Below are positions 46,280 to 56,981 of a DNA stretch of 64,000 nucleotides, piece by piece. Below the pieces are notes generated by a model. That model worked only from the letters and a program-made list of their open reading frames with translations, searched no databases and was not told the DNA's origin. This DNA comes from Pseudeuparius sepicola (taxonomy: Eukaryota; Arthropoda; Insecta; Coleoptera; Anthribidae), in the NCBI GenBank assembly GCA_963920635.1, contig OY987307.1, forward strand, positions 20,351,735 through 20,415,734, read 5' to 3'. Position 1 is the stretch's first letter. Every line of letters begins with the position of its first letter. The position numbers were made by a program, and so were the translations under genes.

Positions 46280-48325
46280 ATATACTATTAATTATTACTT
46301 AGGGAAATTACAATAAAATGCACCTTCCGTTGCGTCACTCACTACTTCCTACGTTTTCTCATCATCTTGTTCTTGTAGTGGTTTGATGTTCGACTATGCC
46401 ATATGTGATGATGTTCGCCAGATTGTTAGAAATTTTATATATCTACGACATTGCACACATGATAGGCTCACGTTTATTTATAAAATAGCATTTTTTTTAT
46501 TTTGGACTAACTCCGTTTTTAAAGAGACCGATTGGCAGTGCGAGCTACACGCATGTTCACACCTCGGTTCACACCTGCTTCATCCAAATCACCTCGAGGC
46601 TTATTTCACGCCTCCAAAGGCACCCCCCAAACGAAAGGGACCTTCCGACGTCTTATTTTTGGAACGCAACCGCAAAAAATCCGGGATTTATGCCCGTATG
46701 TGCTGGTAATTATGTAAAACAAACGGCCAGAAATTTGAATAACACGCGTACGAGTATTTAATAAATTAATGTAGAGGGTTACGGTTGGAAATGTGTCGAC
46801 ATGGATTTTTATCTATCTCAACATCTGATCTAAGCGCTGTTCAGGAGCCTAATGAATGGTTTTTGCTCAAATGTCAGGCTAATTCCGAAAAGGGCATGGG
46901 AAAACCGGAAAATTGTACAAGATGGCTCTTCAAGTGAATTTGGTACCACTAGAGATGTCGCTTTTGTAAAATTAGCTTCATCATTGTAGTAGTAACCCAT
47001 AATGACTTCAAAGATCGAGATCTTTCAATATTCAGCATTCCGATAATTATAGCATCATTGCATTCTAAACAAGTTAAATAAATATAGTAATCAAAAATTA
47101 ATATGTACATATAAAATTACTGATTATAAAACTCTAACAACAATGACTTACTTGACTGCGGGTTGCCATGTATTCGCTAGTACATCTTATTTGTGTGATG
47201 CTTAGTTTTGTATTATTTACTAGCAAGGTAATCGCAGTAAAGTGAGTCTTACAAAACTAAAGTGAAATAATCATTAAATTAACAAAATGTGAAACAAAAT
47301 CGCTTAAAATAATATTACATAATGCACAGTGTGTAAATTAAATTAACTGCAATAATAGGTAAATGAAATTTCGTAGAACAATTACTTTCCACTAATAAAC
47401 AGTAAATTGTGATTTTTGACATTGACATTAAGTACTTGAAATAGACTATGTAGTCAATTCTGAATTTTCACTTCCTTATACATATTATATTATATTCGTT
47501 TTCAATTATCTAATGTGCCTATTCACTAGGTTGAAGTACATGTACTTTCATGTAGTAGAACTTAGGAGTTGCAACAGAATTTAAATATTCTGCCACGTTT
47601 TAGATCTACACTAAAATCCATTGATTGTTACTCATTCCAAATTTTAAATTATTCATTTATTTGAATGATGGAGTTGAAAATTCAGGAGAACTTTTTTCTA
47701 GTAAGAGAAAAATATGGCTGAAGAGTTATATTATTAGGTTCCTACTAAAATAATAAAATTATTTTTTAACAAACTTTTAATTAATAGAACCTCCTAAATC
47801 AATAACTAGAACTGTTAGAATAGGTAGTTCTAAACTTTCTAGGTCTATCTTTTCTAGAATATACAGTGATATTCATAAACTTTCCAACAAATTGAAATAT
47901 ATATATATTAGATTTTTGAAAATCTGATATCGGGCTATGTTGTTGTTGCATGTTTTGGCTACTTTATTGCGCTTAAAGACAGTCGTGACGTCACAGACCA
48001 TGACTATCAAATATGACATTCAAAATTAAAAATTCGGAAAAATCGGGTTTTCCTGGGAAATATAGGAAAACGTTATTAAGACGGTGTTCGTATTGTGTTA
48101 TTGGACCTTTATGCAAATTTTTAGAAAGATATCAGAAAGATATTCGTTATTTCTTACTTGATATTCCTGGTATTGAAATTGAAACCATAAAACTGAATAC
48201 AAAACTGTATCTTATCATTTTGTTTCAAAATATGTATATGGTTTTCAATAATAGATCTTCTTTAATAACGGCTGTATTTATATATCGATGAAGTAAAATA
48301 ACGGGTATTTCAGCCAAAATCATTT
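46280..48325. other. Intron; GC-richer patch at 46520-46700
   Basis: The patch holds tgcgagctacacgcatgttc and aggcaccccccaaacgaaag and is unique. The rest is AT-rich with no recognised feature. Confidence 0.3.
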
Positions 48326-48332
48326 TCTATTT

Positions 48333-48390
48333 ATTTTTTACAATGAACCAAGCTTTCGGCCATATTTTTGGCCTTCGTCGGGGCTAAAAT
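48333..48390 (-). ncRNA. Hammerhead-like motif, copy 2 (diverged)
   Basis: On the minus strand CCGACGA, then AGGCC...GGCC with an 8-nt loop, then GAAAGCTTGGT. It is colinear with the copy at 27499 and its downstream flank (ttggctgaaa, cccgttatttta). The conserved CTGATGA has two changes, so the ribozyme would be inactive, but the stem is kept by a compensated change. Confidence 0.4.
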
Positions 48391-48429
48391 AGTGTTGGTT
48401 AAAATATATATAATTGAGTAAGAGTTATT

Positions 48430-49250
48430 TATATACTTACTATTGAAATGAATATTGAAAAGTAATGATCATAATGGATATAAACTTAAAAAAATGGAAT
48501 AAATTGTGATGTAAAAATTTTTTTGTTGCTGTTGTATGGTTGTTATAGAAATTTGAAATAAAAGAAAATTTTCACATTATGAAGTAAGTTATGGAAAAAC
48601 AAATGATAGCAGACAGTAATATTGTTTTAAGGTTATAAAAAAATTTTCGGTTACCAAAAAGTTTGACAATAAACAAAATAAATGTAAATTTTAGGTTATT
48701 TGTCGAAAGGGTTAGAACATATTTGACAAAAAAAATGTCAGTTTGAAATCCGAAAACTTGGTAAATATATAGGGTAGTGTATAATGGTTCTTATTTAAAA
48801 ATATTACAACACTGGCCCAGGGAATGAACTCTGCTTAAAATTAAAGAGTCTTGGCACCAAAATTGGCATAGTGAGAATTGTGAGACATTAGAATTTATCT
48901 GTTTTAATTTGTTTTCGTTCCAAAATTATTAAAGTTTGAAAGTTGATGTGCCAGTATTTTGTGCAGACGGTCTCAACAATGCTTCCGAGTATTTTTCTAT
49001 GGTGGCAGCTTTTTAGTTAATTGTCTTGGTATGATCTACAGAAGCTTTTCCCTGTCTATGTTAATTAACTAAATAATTCGGAAGGATTTTATTGACGATT
49101 CAGAATTGACCAACGATCTGGCTGGATCTTCTCAGATCCTTCGGTTGTCCAGCAATTGTTCCACGCCGAACCAAACCAAACCAGAACCCATGAAACCAAA
49201 ACCCATAAAAAAAAACAACCAAAAAGGAAACTCCGTGTACGTACATGGCT
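48430..49250. other. Intron next to the first visible exon
   Basis: AT-rich, no feature seen except the donor site of the exon at its right edge. Confidence 0.4.
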
Positions 49251-49253
49251 TAC

Positions 49254-49438
49254 TTTGGACGTATGCGTGCGCAGGCTGGACTCGGTGGCGAAGCCCTTGC
49301 CGCAGATGTTGCAGTGGAACGGCCGGTTCTTGGCCCTCTCTACCTGGGCGTCGTGGTTGCGCAGGTGCTGCTGCAGGTTCGACAGCTGGATGAAGGCCCG
49401 CCCGCAGTCCGGCAGGTGGCACTTGTAGGGCCGCTCGC
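49254..49438 (-). CDS. dati: dati-like C2H2 zinc-finger exon (first visible exon)
   Basis: Internal exon of 185 nt with acceptor ttttccag (AG at 49440-49439) and donor gtaagc from 49253. It enters in phase 1 and ends in phase 0 after RTHTSK, fitting the exon 41 kb away at 8098. The peptide starts (G)ERPYKCHLPDCGRAFIQL, with a linker GERPYK and a finger C-x4-C-x12-H-x3-H. It continues NRPFHCNICGKGFATESS, a finger C-x2-C-x12-H whose last histidine is on the next exon. The preceding HTG of the linker shows that more fingers lie on exons to the right, outside the window or not recognised in it. Text strongly matches insect dati (from memory). Nuclear sequence-specific DNA binding is the expected role. 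Confidence 0.92.
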
Positions 49439-49775
49439 CTGGAAAACAGGAGACGGAGTTTAGGGCGGTCCTAAAGTTGGGGTAGTGGGATGTGGAAAGT
49501 TCTGGATACGACCGAAATCTACTTAGAAGACCACATCTTATCGAACATATTTCTTTGGCAATGGTTCCTCAACGCCCACAATAAATATAAAGTGTTCCCA
49601 GCTAAACTCTATGTAAAATCCGAATTGTGTGGACTTTGAGAAAATTGTGCATATCGTCTATGGACGCTAACTCAAACAAGTAGTGGCAAATGTTACACTC
49701 AACATGTGGATGTTTCTATCATGAGGTCATTCTTTTAAACCAAGATTCCTGCAGCAAGGTATGACCATTTAACTA

Positions 49776-50014
49776 TACCGTACTTTCACCGTTTTAGTAG
49801 ACATTGCCATGGCTGGGCGGCGCGCCGCCGTGTATTCGGCTAGGTTCGTCAGTCGTTGGCGGGGGGCGGGGCGTGTCTTTTGCTGGCAAAACTCGACTGA
49901 TAAGCGGTGCGGGACTACTGTGTACTCCCCCGCCAACGACTGACAAACCTAGCTGGACTCACGGCGACGCGCGGCCTATTTCCCTATGTCTACCAAAACG
50001 GTAAAAGTACGGTA
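49776..50014. mobile_element. GC-rich TA-flanked MITE with long hairpin, 239 bp
   Basis: Ends taccgtactttcaccgtttt and aaaacggtaaaagtacggta, both next to TA. Arms of ~95 bp contain gctaggttcgtcagtcgttg against its reverse complement. The loop is about 50 nt near 49890. GC content is far above the background. Confidence 0.8.
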
Positions 50015-50211
50015 TACACATAAATACGGTCCTTATAGCATACATGGGTTACCGTGGCAACTCGAATATTGCTTTTTGGATTTATTTTTGTTATTTGATT
50101 ATTAGTCATTAGAAATAATTTTCAAGCGGAGGGACAATAAGAACATAAGGTTTATCTCAGATATATATATTTTAATAAGAAAAAATAGACATGGAGGGAC
50201 AGAAGAAGAAA

Positions 50212-51400
50212 CAAAAGATCACATTCGAACTCCTGATACGAATTGGACTATAGGGTGTTTTCCTAAACAATAGGGATGGTTTAGAGCAAAATGACCCTAC
50301 TAAAAGTTGTATGCTGGATAAAAGTATGAACAACTTTTGCTCATAAATCTTTTTGTATCTCTAATACAGTTACAGTCCAATACACGAGAGAAGTCCGATG
50401 AAATACTCAGTCTAATCGCCCAACTCCACTTTGCTAACATACGGCTGGCGCTTAAACTGAGTTTTTCATTGGACTTCTCTCGTGTGTTTTTATGTGACTA
50501 TTTCCCTCGTCTTAATTTCCACCAATCACAAACGCGCAATTTTGAATTACAAATGGTTTCTAGATGGAAAAACTGTATTACAGCACCTGTCGGCAGTTTT
50601 TTCGAGTTTATACCCGCGGCAAAACTTGACAGCTGTTGTATAATAGGTAGTATGTTTTGTAAGCTTATGTGTATGCAGAATAATCTGTTACTCATGAAAT
50701 AGTCTTGTCAAATACCATTCGGGCATCTAATTTTTCCTGTGAAAAAAATCCAAAAAAGCACAATGCTAAGTAAGTAATATTTTTTAACAAAATGCATTCG
50801 TGCAGGTGCAAGAATCCTCGTCTTGGATTTTTGTTGCCACAGGCACTCATGCTTCTTGTTAAAATATTACTTAGCAACGAGTTTTTTCGATTTTTTTCGG
50901 AAAAATGATATGCCCTTATGATATTACTTACGGCAAAAACTCCGCACGCTGCGGGTGTGGTCTTGTACATTTTTTTTTTAGAAAAAAAATGACCTTAAAA
51001 GTTTTAGGTGATGAACTTCTGGTCAACTTTTTCTTCTAATTTTTTTGTGTGTCTCTAATACTCTAATTTACAGGACATTATATTTTATAATTGATTTCTT
51101 GTCATATCATGCCTTGTAAACCATTAAATATTAGAGACATAAAAAAGTTGACCAGAAGTTCATCATTTAAAACTTTTATTAAAGTCATTTTTTTGTAAAA
51201 AAAATGTTTACAAGACCACCCCCGCAGCGTGCAGAATTTTTGACATATAGGTAATGCGCTGTAACTCGTTATGTATTAGAGATACAAAAAATTATGAGGA
51301 AAAGTTGTTCATACGTTGATGTTTAGGAAACCACCCCTATTGTTTAGAAAACCACCCAATAGCGCAATTCGTATACCGGGAGTTAGAGTGTGATCTTTTG
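50212..51400. mobile_element. Large foldback element, ~1.19 kb, with internal palindromes
   Basis: Outer ends caaaagatcaca and tgtgatcttttg pair, as do tagggtgttttcctaaacaa and tgtttagaaaaccaccca. Internal palindromes lie at about 50370-50490 (cacgagagaagtcc / ggacttctctcgtg), 50760-50880 and 50950-51240 (gatgaacttctggtcaactt / aagttgaccagaagttcatc). It seems to be built by several insertions of foldback units. Confidence 0.75.
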
Positions 51401-52950
51401 GTTGGACACTCAGGAGGCAGTCCCCAAGGAACCCTGAAAGAATCATCCTGTCTGATTTTTTTTGCAAAACTGACCTAAGTCTATGGGTGGGTGGCCTGAC
51501 AATGTTCCTTGCTAGACAGATTTTGAGACTTTTCTTCCTTTATTGTTAACCCAGAAAAGTGGCCATTATTTTAACGCGAATTTTAGCAAAAATTTATACC
51601 ATGTGTCAGAATACTAATGAAGAAATTGCTCCAAACATACATACATGTTTGAAGGGTGCAGTTATAACATGTGGATCAGGTATATCTTTAACAAGTCACA
51701 TCGAAAATGTTTTAAAAACCTTGAAGATGTTTGCGCATGTACTGTTTACAAAATTTCACTATGATGAAGACAAAACCAAGTTTTGTTACAAAGAAACCAG
51801 GACGTGTTTTCATCACAAAATATACTAAGGAAAGGCACCTGCTGGAAAACAGTTTCAGACAAAGAAATTATGTTTTCTATGTCGTCAGAACCGCCACTAT
51901 CTATTGACCCAACCCCAATTTCACGCCAAGGCCACCTAATTTACTGTAATACTTCGAGCCAACTGTTCAGGACGCCATTTACCCGTCTGCGGACCCCAAG
52001 AAGTCCGCTTCCTCCGACCCCACGATAATTATCAGAAAACAATCGAACGTCACCCACATGTGGTCATCGCAGCTTTCTCCTCTGTTTTCATTTCGCCCCG
52101 CGGCATATGCGTGACGGTTTAACCCCTTCTGATTTTTTTTTGTGTCGAGCGGGCATTTACATACGCCCGAGAGGCCTGTATTTATACATTTCCGGTCCGG
52201 AAAAAAAAAACGATTTTTATCGGGTCCGACTCTTGACAGCAGAAGGGATGACAACGTCGTTTTATGTTTGAAGCTGATCACGTTAATTTGTCGAGGGTTA
52301 TAGGGTAAAAAGGGCGGTTTTCAATGAAAGCGAGTTACGGTTAAACTTATACCGTTGACTGATATATTATTAAAGACGGCTCACGGCTGTCACGTATGAC
52401 ACATTTTTGGCTCACCATGCGCTTTCCGGAGATAAAATACAATGCAGAATTCATTGTTAGCCATCAGAGCCATCTGTTTTCCAGGACATAAAGCTATAGC
52501 CGTGAGAAGTCTTTATAAATACGTCAGTCAACGCTTATACAGCATTACAGTATACAGTGTCTTCACGCGTAAGCTCCGTCTCCCCATTATTTCCCTAATT
52601 TTTGTTAATAGAGAAAAAAGTTTAATGTAAAAGTAAATGTTACTTGGAACAGCATAAAAACCTTTGGATTTTATACTGGTGATTTCTGCTGATAAGTCTT
52701 CTGGTATTTTTACCAGTAGCAGAGCGTGGTAAATGCTATGAAATAGATCGCGCCCCGTATATCACTGTGTTCTAAGTGGGTTCATTTATATTTTACCAGG
52801 GTAGCTCTAGAACAGGCGCCTAGGCAATAAAATACGAGACAAAACACTTTTTTTACCATATTAAACCGCAACTGGTATTAGTAGTAAAAAGATACGAAGG
52901 AGACAGAGACGATGGATATTGTAGAAAAAAAAGTGACTGAATGCTCGCCT
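51401..52950. other. Intron; GC-richer block at 51890-52290
   Basis: The block has acccgtctgcggaccccaag and agtccgcttcctccgacccc, similar to text at 54370-54415 (acccttccgcgagcccgggg, agtccacttcctccagagcc). No exon recognised; the plus frame at 51559-51828 has no motif. Confidence 0.35.
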
Positions 52951-52954
52951 AATA

Positions 52955-53150
52955 CAGTGTGTATAGAAATTGTGGAATATTGCTTATATTTCCTAAAATA
53001 TTCCTCATATCAAAAACATGTTTTAATAAAAGTGTTAAGGGAAATTATTTCCCCTTTAGTGATATCAAGCAATGTTTCGTAGCACAAAAAATGCGGTTGC
53101 CATGGTAACCGACTTAATTTTTTTAAAATGGCACCATATACTTTTTTCGG
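52955..53150. mobile_element. One-ended copy of the gttgccatggtaac foldback family
   Basis: Starts cagtgtgtatagaaattgtg after TA and carries ggaatattgcttatatttcc, ttagtgatatcaagcaatg and gttgccatggtaaccgactt, the reverse complement of 20440-20621. Confidence 0.75.
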
Positions 53151-53580
53151 TGAAAATAAATAATAATAAAAATAAATTAATCGAAAATTACTGCATTTAG
53201 GTATAGGAAACCTTACACAAAGTTGTCATCATTTTTAGTGATGAATAAGATCGCATTAAAAAAATGGGGGTTTCCATTTGAAAATTTCGAGATTTACGCA
53301 CATTTTGAATGTAATTTTTATTCATATTTTGTGAACGGTACAAGAACGGATTTATTTCTCAGCAGAGATCACTAGGTCAGGGCTTCTGTTACACGATGCC
53401 AAAAATTCGTTTTGAAATTTCGCGGTTTCCTCGAATAAATTGCTAATTGACTTTAGATCTGCACTTGTAATTTTTTTCGGAAAAATGCAAATATCTCAAA
53501 AACGGTTGGATTTAGACATAGGACATGTTGCATGTTTTTGTTCCAAAATGATGCCTAGAATCAAAAAATGCAATAATATA

Positions 53581-53764
53581 CAGGGTGTTCCATTTGAGAT
53601 AAGAAAGTTGATATCGACTTCCGGTATAACCGGAAGTGCTAGATTCATCAAAATATTTTAGTTAAGCAGCGCCCATCGGCATTGGTGAGGTGCCAAATCT
53701 TCAGAATTTTCCTACTTTTAGTTTTCCATATATAGATCGATGCAGTTCGTGGTGGGCCACCCTG
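53581..53764. mobile_element. Short TA-flanked element with CAGGGTG ends
   Basis: Begins cagggtgttccatttgag and ends gtgggccaccctg, each bordered by TA; 184 bp. An internal hairpin is cttccggtataaccggaag. Confidence 0.6.
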
Positions 53765-53769
53765 TATAG

Positions 53770-55375
53770 TGCATTAACCTTTACATTGTGTTTGACGACA
53801 ACTTAAAAAAAAACTTAAAAGTGCAATGTTATGTCCTATATTCTTTTTGTAAGGGAAATTAGAGTTTTTTATGCTGTTTCAAGTGACTTTAGAAATACTA
53901 TACCTAATCGGGCTTTAGTTGAAGGTTGAGTCTTTGACCTGTACAAAAATTTTATCCAGAGGTAAAGTTGAACTCCTGGAGCATGCCTCTATCTGAGGTT
54001 ATAAAAAAAACTAAAAATTAATGAAACAGTTTTTCGTCAAAACATCTTTAGTGCCTGTGTAATTTACTGAAGTAGATATGGTTTCTAAACGTTTCCGTTT
54101 TTGAGTTGTGTGGCATTAACAGATTGCCGGACATGCAGATGATGCCACCTTCAATGAGCTTGCATTTTATGCCAACTTTTACTGTTTTCCCCAATAACTG
54201 TTAGGAATGAATCTAAACTATACAATTTACCAGTTAAATTAAGTACTCAGGACACAAAAACTCCATTTCACGTCAAGGTCGGCCCTGCCATGATTTTAAT
54301 GGTTAAAAACTGTGTCGCCCTTTCCCAACTGGCTTTCAAAAGCAGACCGTCTCCGGTTACGCCAATTTACCCTTCCGCGAGCCCGGGGCCCTACAAAAAG
54401 TCCACTTCCTCCAGAGCCACCTTAATTATACACATGTAATAACTTTGTTAAAAAAATAGAAGTGATGAATACGCCAGACACATGGAGTAGGAAAAAATAT
54501 CACAGAAAAAAATACAATAGTGTCTTGCCTTTTTAAGTTCAATCAAAGACTGTTTGAGTTGGAATAATAAACTTACTCATTTTATTGGTATGAATTCAGA
54601 TTAGTTTACGGCATTAGGGTGCTAAGAGGATTTATTATAGATACTTTCTATTATGCCGTGGTTGATATTTAGTAATATCCTGAGCGATGATCCTGCTATG
54701 GTTGTTGGTGGCTTTGGCTTTTGGTTTTAGGATCCCGTTTATAATGATCCTAAAGGTCATGGCGAAAAAATATGTTTGTCATTATTTGTTCCTATAGCGT
54801 CAAGTTCTTATAGTATCTTGTTTTCATCTAGATATTTTATACGTTGATCAATCTATGAACGCGTTGCGTTTAGAAGCTGTTATTTCCTCCTATTTTTCGG
54901 ATAAGGTGTGGAAACAGTAACTTCAGGAACTTCTTGTGTTTTTTCTTTCCAGGAAAATATGTACCTATTGATTTCTTCTTTAGTAAATACTTGTAATATT
55001 TTGTTCAATGCTGTAAAATAATAATATTAATAATTCGACTTTATTTATGTACAAAATGGTTTCAAGTCACCAAAGGGCAGAAAACAAAGTTAAAGTTGTG
55101 AAAGGAAGATGAAATGGCAAAGAATTTTTCGCAGTACCACTGCGCTTAATTTGTAAGAACTGCCAGTCTCAACACTAATTACATAATGCGTATACTGATT
55201 TATAAAATTTATGACAGCAAAGATAAAGACTAATCTATAGTTTAATTCATATTATGAAAATATGAGCTACAATTATTACTAAAAATATCAAACAGATCCG
55301 ACCTTGCATTGTAGGTTTGCCATATGCATTACAAAGGCTAAAGTTTTAATTCATTTGTTCGTGGAATAGGTAGAT
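53770..55375. other. Unassigned intron stretch
   Basis: A GC-richer patch at 54270-54420 resembles that at 51900-52010. The rest shows no feature. Confidence 0.35.
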
Positions 55376-55379
55376 ATAG

Positions 55380-55925
55380 GTAAAAAGTGCGAGATTGTCT
55401 AGCAGTAAGTCTTGGTACTTGTCATTGCTCAGAATCTTGAATAAAGACTCCACGTCGTGTCTGGACAACGAAAAGTCGTAGGGAATGCCTAATGGTTTTC
55501 CTCGAAACTTATATTACTTCAGGAACTTTCTTTGTACCTTTTCAATAGCTAGAACATGGTTGTCGTATGAACGATACCAGATCACGGACGCATATTCCAG
55601 CCGTGATCTTACTAATGAATAGTATAGTAGCAGCAAAGTATTCGGAAAAATCACGGCTATGGCGTATTATAAAGACCAGCTTCGACAACAAGTGCACTTA
55701 TATGATTTGGGAATTAAAGCTGGGGTGTCAAGCACAATACCTAGAACACAATAATTCAATAATCTTTCGAGAGATAGATACACTTGGACATGTGTAAGGT
55801 ATTTGAAGGCAGCTGATTTTCTTAGAAAATGTCATGTATCAATCGAGGTACGGTAAGTGATCGTTTAGAAAGATGTTAAACAATATATAGTGGACCTTGC
55901 GGTACACCAGAGGTAGGAATGATTT
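55380..55925 (-). pseudogene. Second LINE reverse transcriptase relic (CR1/jockey/Rex-like)
   Basis: On the minus strand SGVPQGPLY followed one frame over by LFNIFLNDHLPYL appears near 55910-55850. After a gap the C-terminal part reads RSRLEYASVIWYRSYDNHVL and AIEKVQRKFLK (about 55600-55540), then a frame end and SLSRHDVESLFKILSNDKYQ (about 55470-55410). L-E-Y-x-S/A-V-I-W and I-E-x-V-Q-R-K-F are standard LINE ORF2 tail motifs. The region between the GVPQG box and the tail is largely deleted and several stops break the frame. Confidence 0.75.
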
Positions 55926-55929
55926 GCGT

Positions 55930-56978
55930 TGATTAACAGCTTAATTTAACAATTCTGTGAGATACCTATTAGGATAGTTGTAAGAACCCCTCAAAAAATT
56001 TGTTTCTTGTTTTTAGTTTTGAAAACAATCTTAGGATTGCCTACTACAGATTTTTCACATGCATGCATGCATTGGCAAATTTAAAGAGCGATAGTGGAAA
56101 AACTGTTGATTTTATAGAAAAATTAAATTTGAGTCCACAAATAAAGTCTTCAACGGGCTTTATTAGCCTTTTTTATGGAACTAAAATATATGACGCCGGG
56201 GAGGTTTAGGTGAATCAGCCTGTCCATCTATGGATTTTGGTTGAAACTGGAAATTAATGAACTTGCATACCGCAATTTATGAAATCCAAATTGCAAATTT
56301 CGTATATGAACGAGTACAAATTCAAGTTGATAATGGTCGCGCAAATTATGTATTATCGAATGAAACGTCAAAACTGGAATTGTTTTTGAGATATCTTTAC
56401 CCGACTCAAAAGAATGTTCAAAGTTCATATAACGAGGTCAGGAATGGTTCCCGACCTTGTCATAAAAATAACTATTGCACGTCTAACAATTAGTGTACAA
56501 ATTATAGATAGACGGCGAACATTTTTATATACAATGATATAAGTCTGTTAAAGTTTAGATTTCCAATGTAGTTCATAGGGTCCAGAGGAAGACAAAAATG
56601 TATCTGGGCGTACATAAAAGATACCTATTAATAGATCATAACCATTATTCAGTGTGCTGGAGGATTATAACAAAAATTATGATCAAATGTTCAAATTATT
56701 TGGTTGAAGAATAAATGTCTTTGATTTTTTTCATAAGATCCATGTTAAGACGTTTCAACGTGTGAACAGATAATTGGTTTGTTCGAAAAACTGTTTGGAA
56801 AGTGGAAAAACATGGCATTGTATGTCCTTCCGGCAAAGATACGTAGGTACAATACATTTTCTAAAGGGATAGGTCTGAATGTAAATATTCCCTATACTAG
56901 AACTTGATCGGAAATAATGTGATTCCATCCTTGGAAACCTGTCAATCACATGTACCTATATAGAATATAATATGATAT
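55930..56978. other. Unassigned AT-rich intron
   Basis: No feature supported; short frames lack motifs. Confidence 0.4.
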
Positions 56979-56981
56979 ATA

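Noticed and set aside
49106..49463. Plus-strand open frames across the zinc-finger exon
   Set aside because: They are antisense shadows of the minus-strand coding exon, which has fingers, splice sites and phase.
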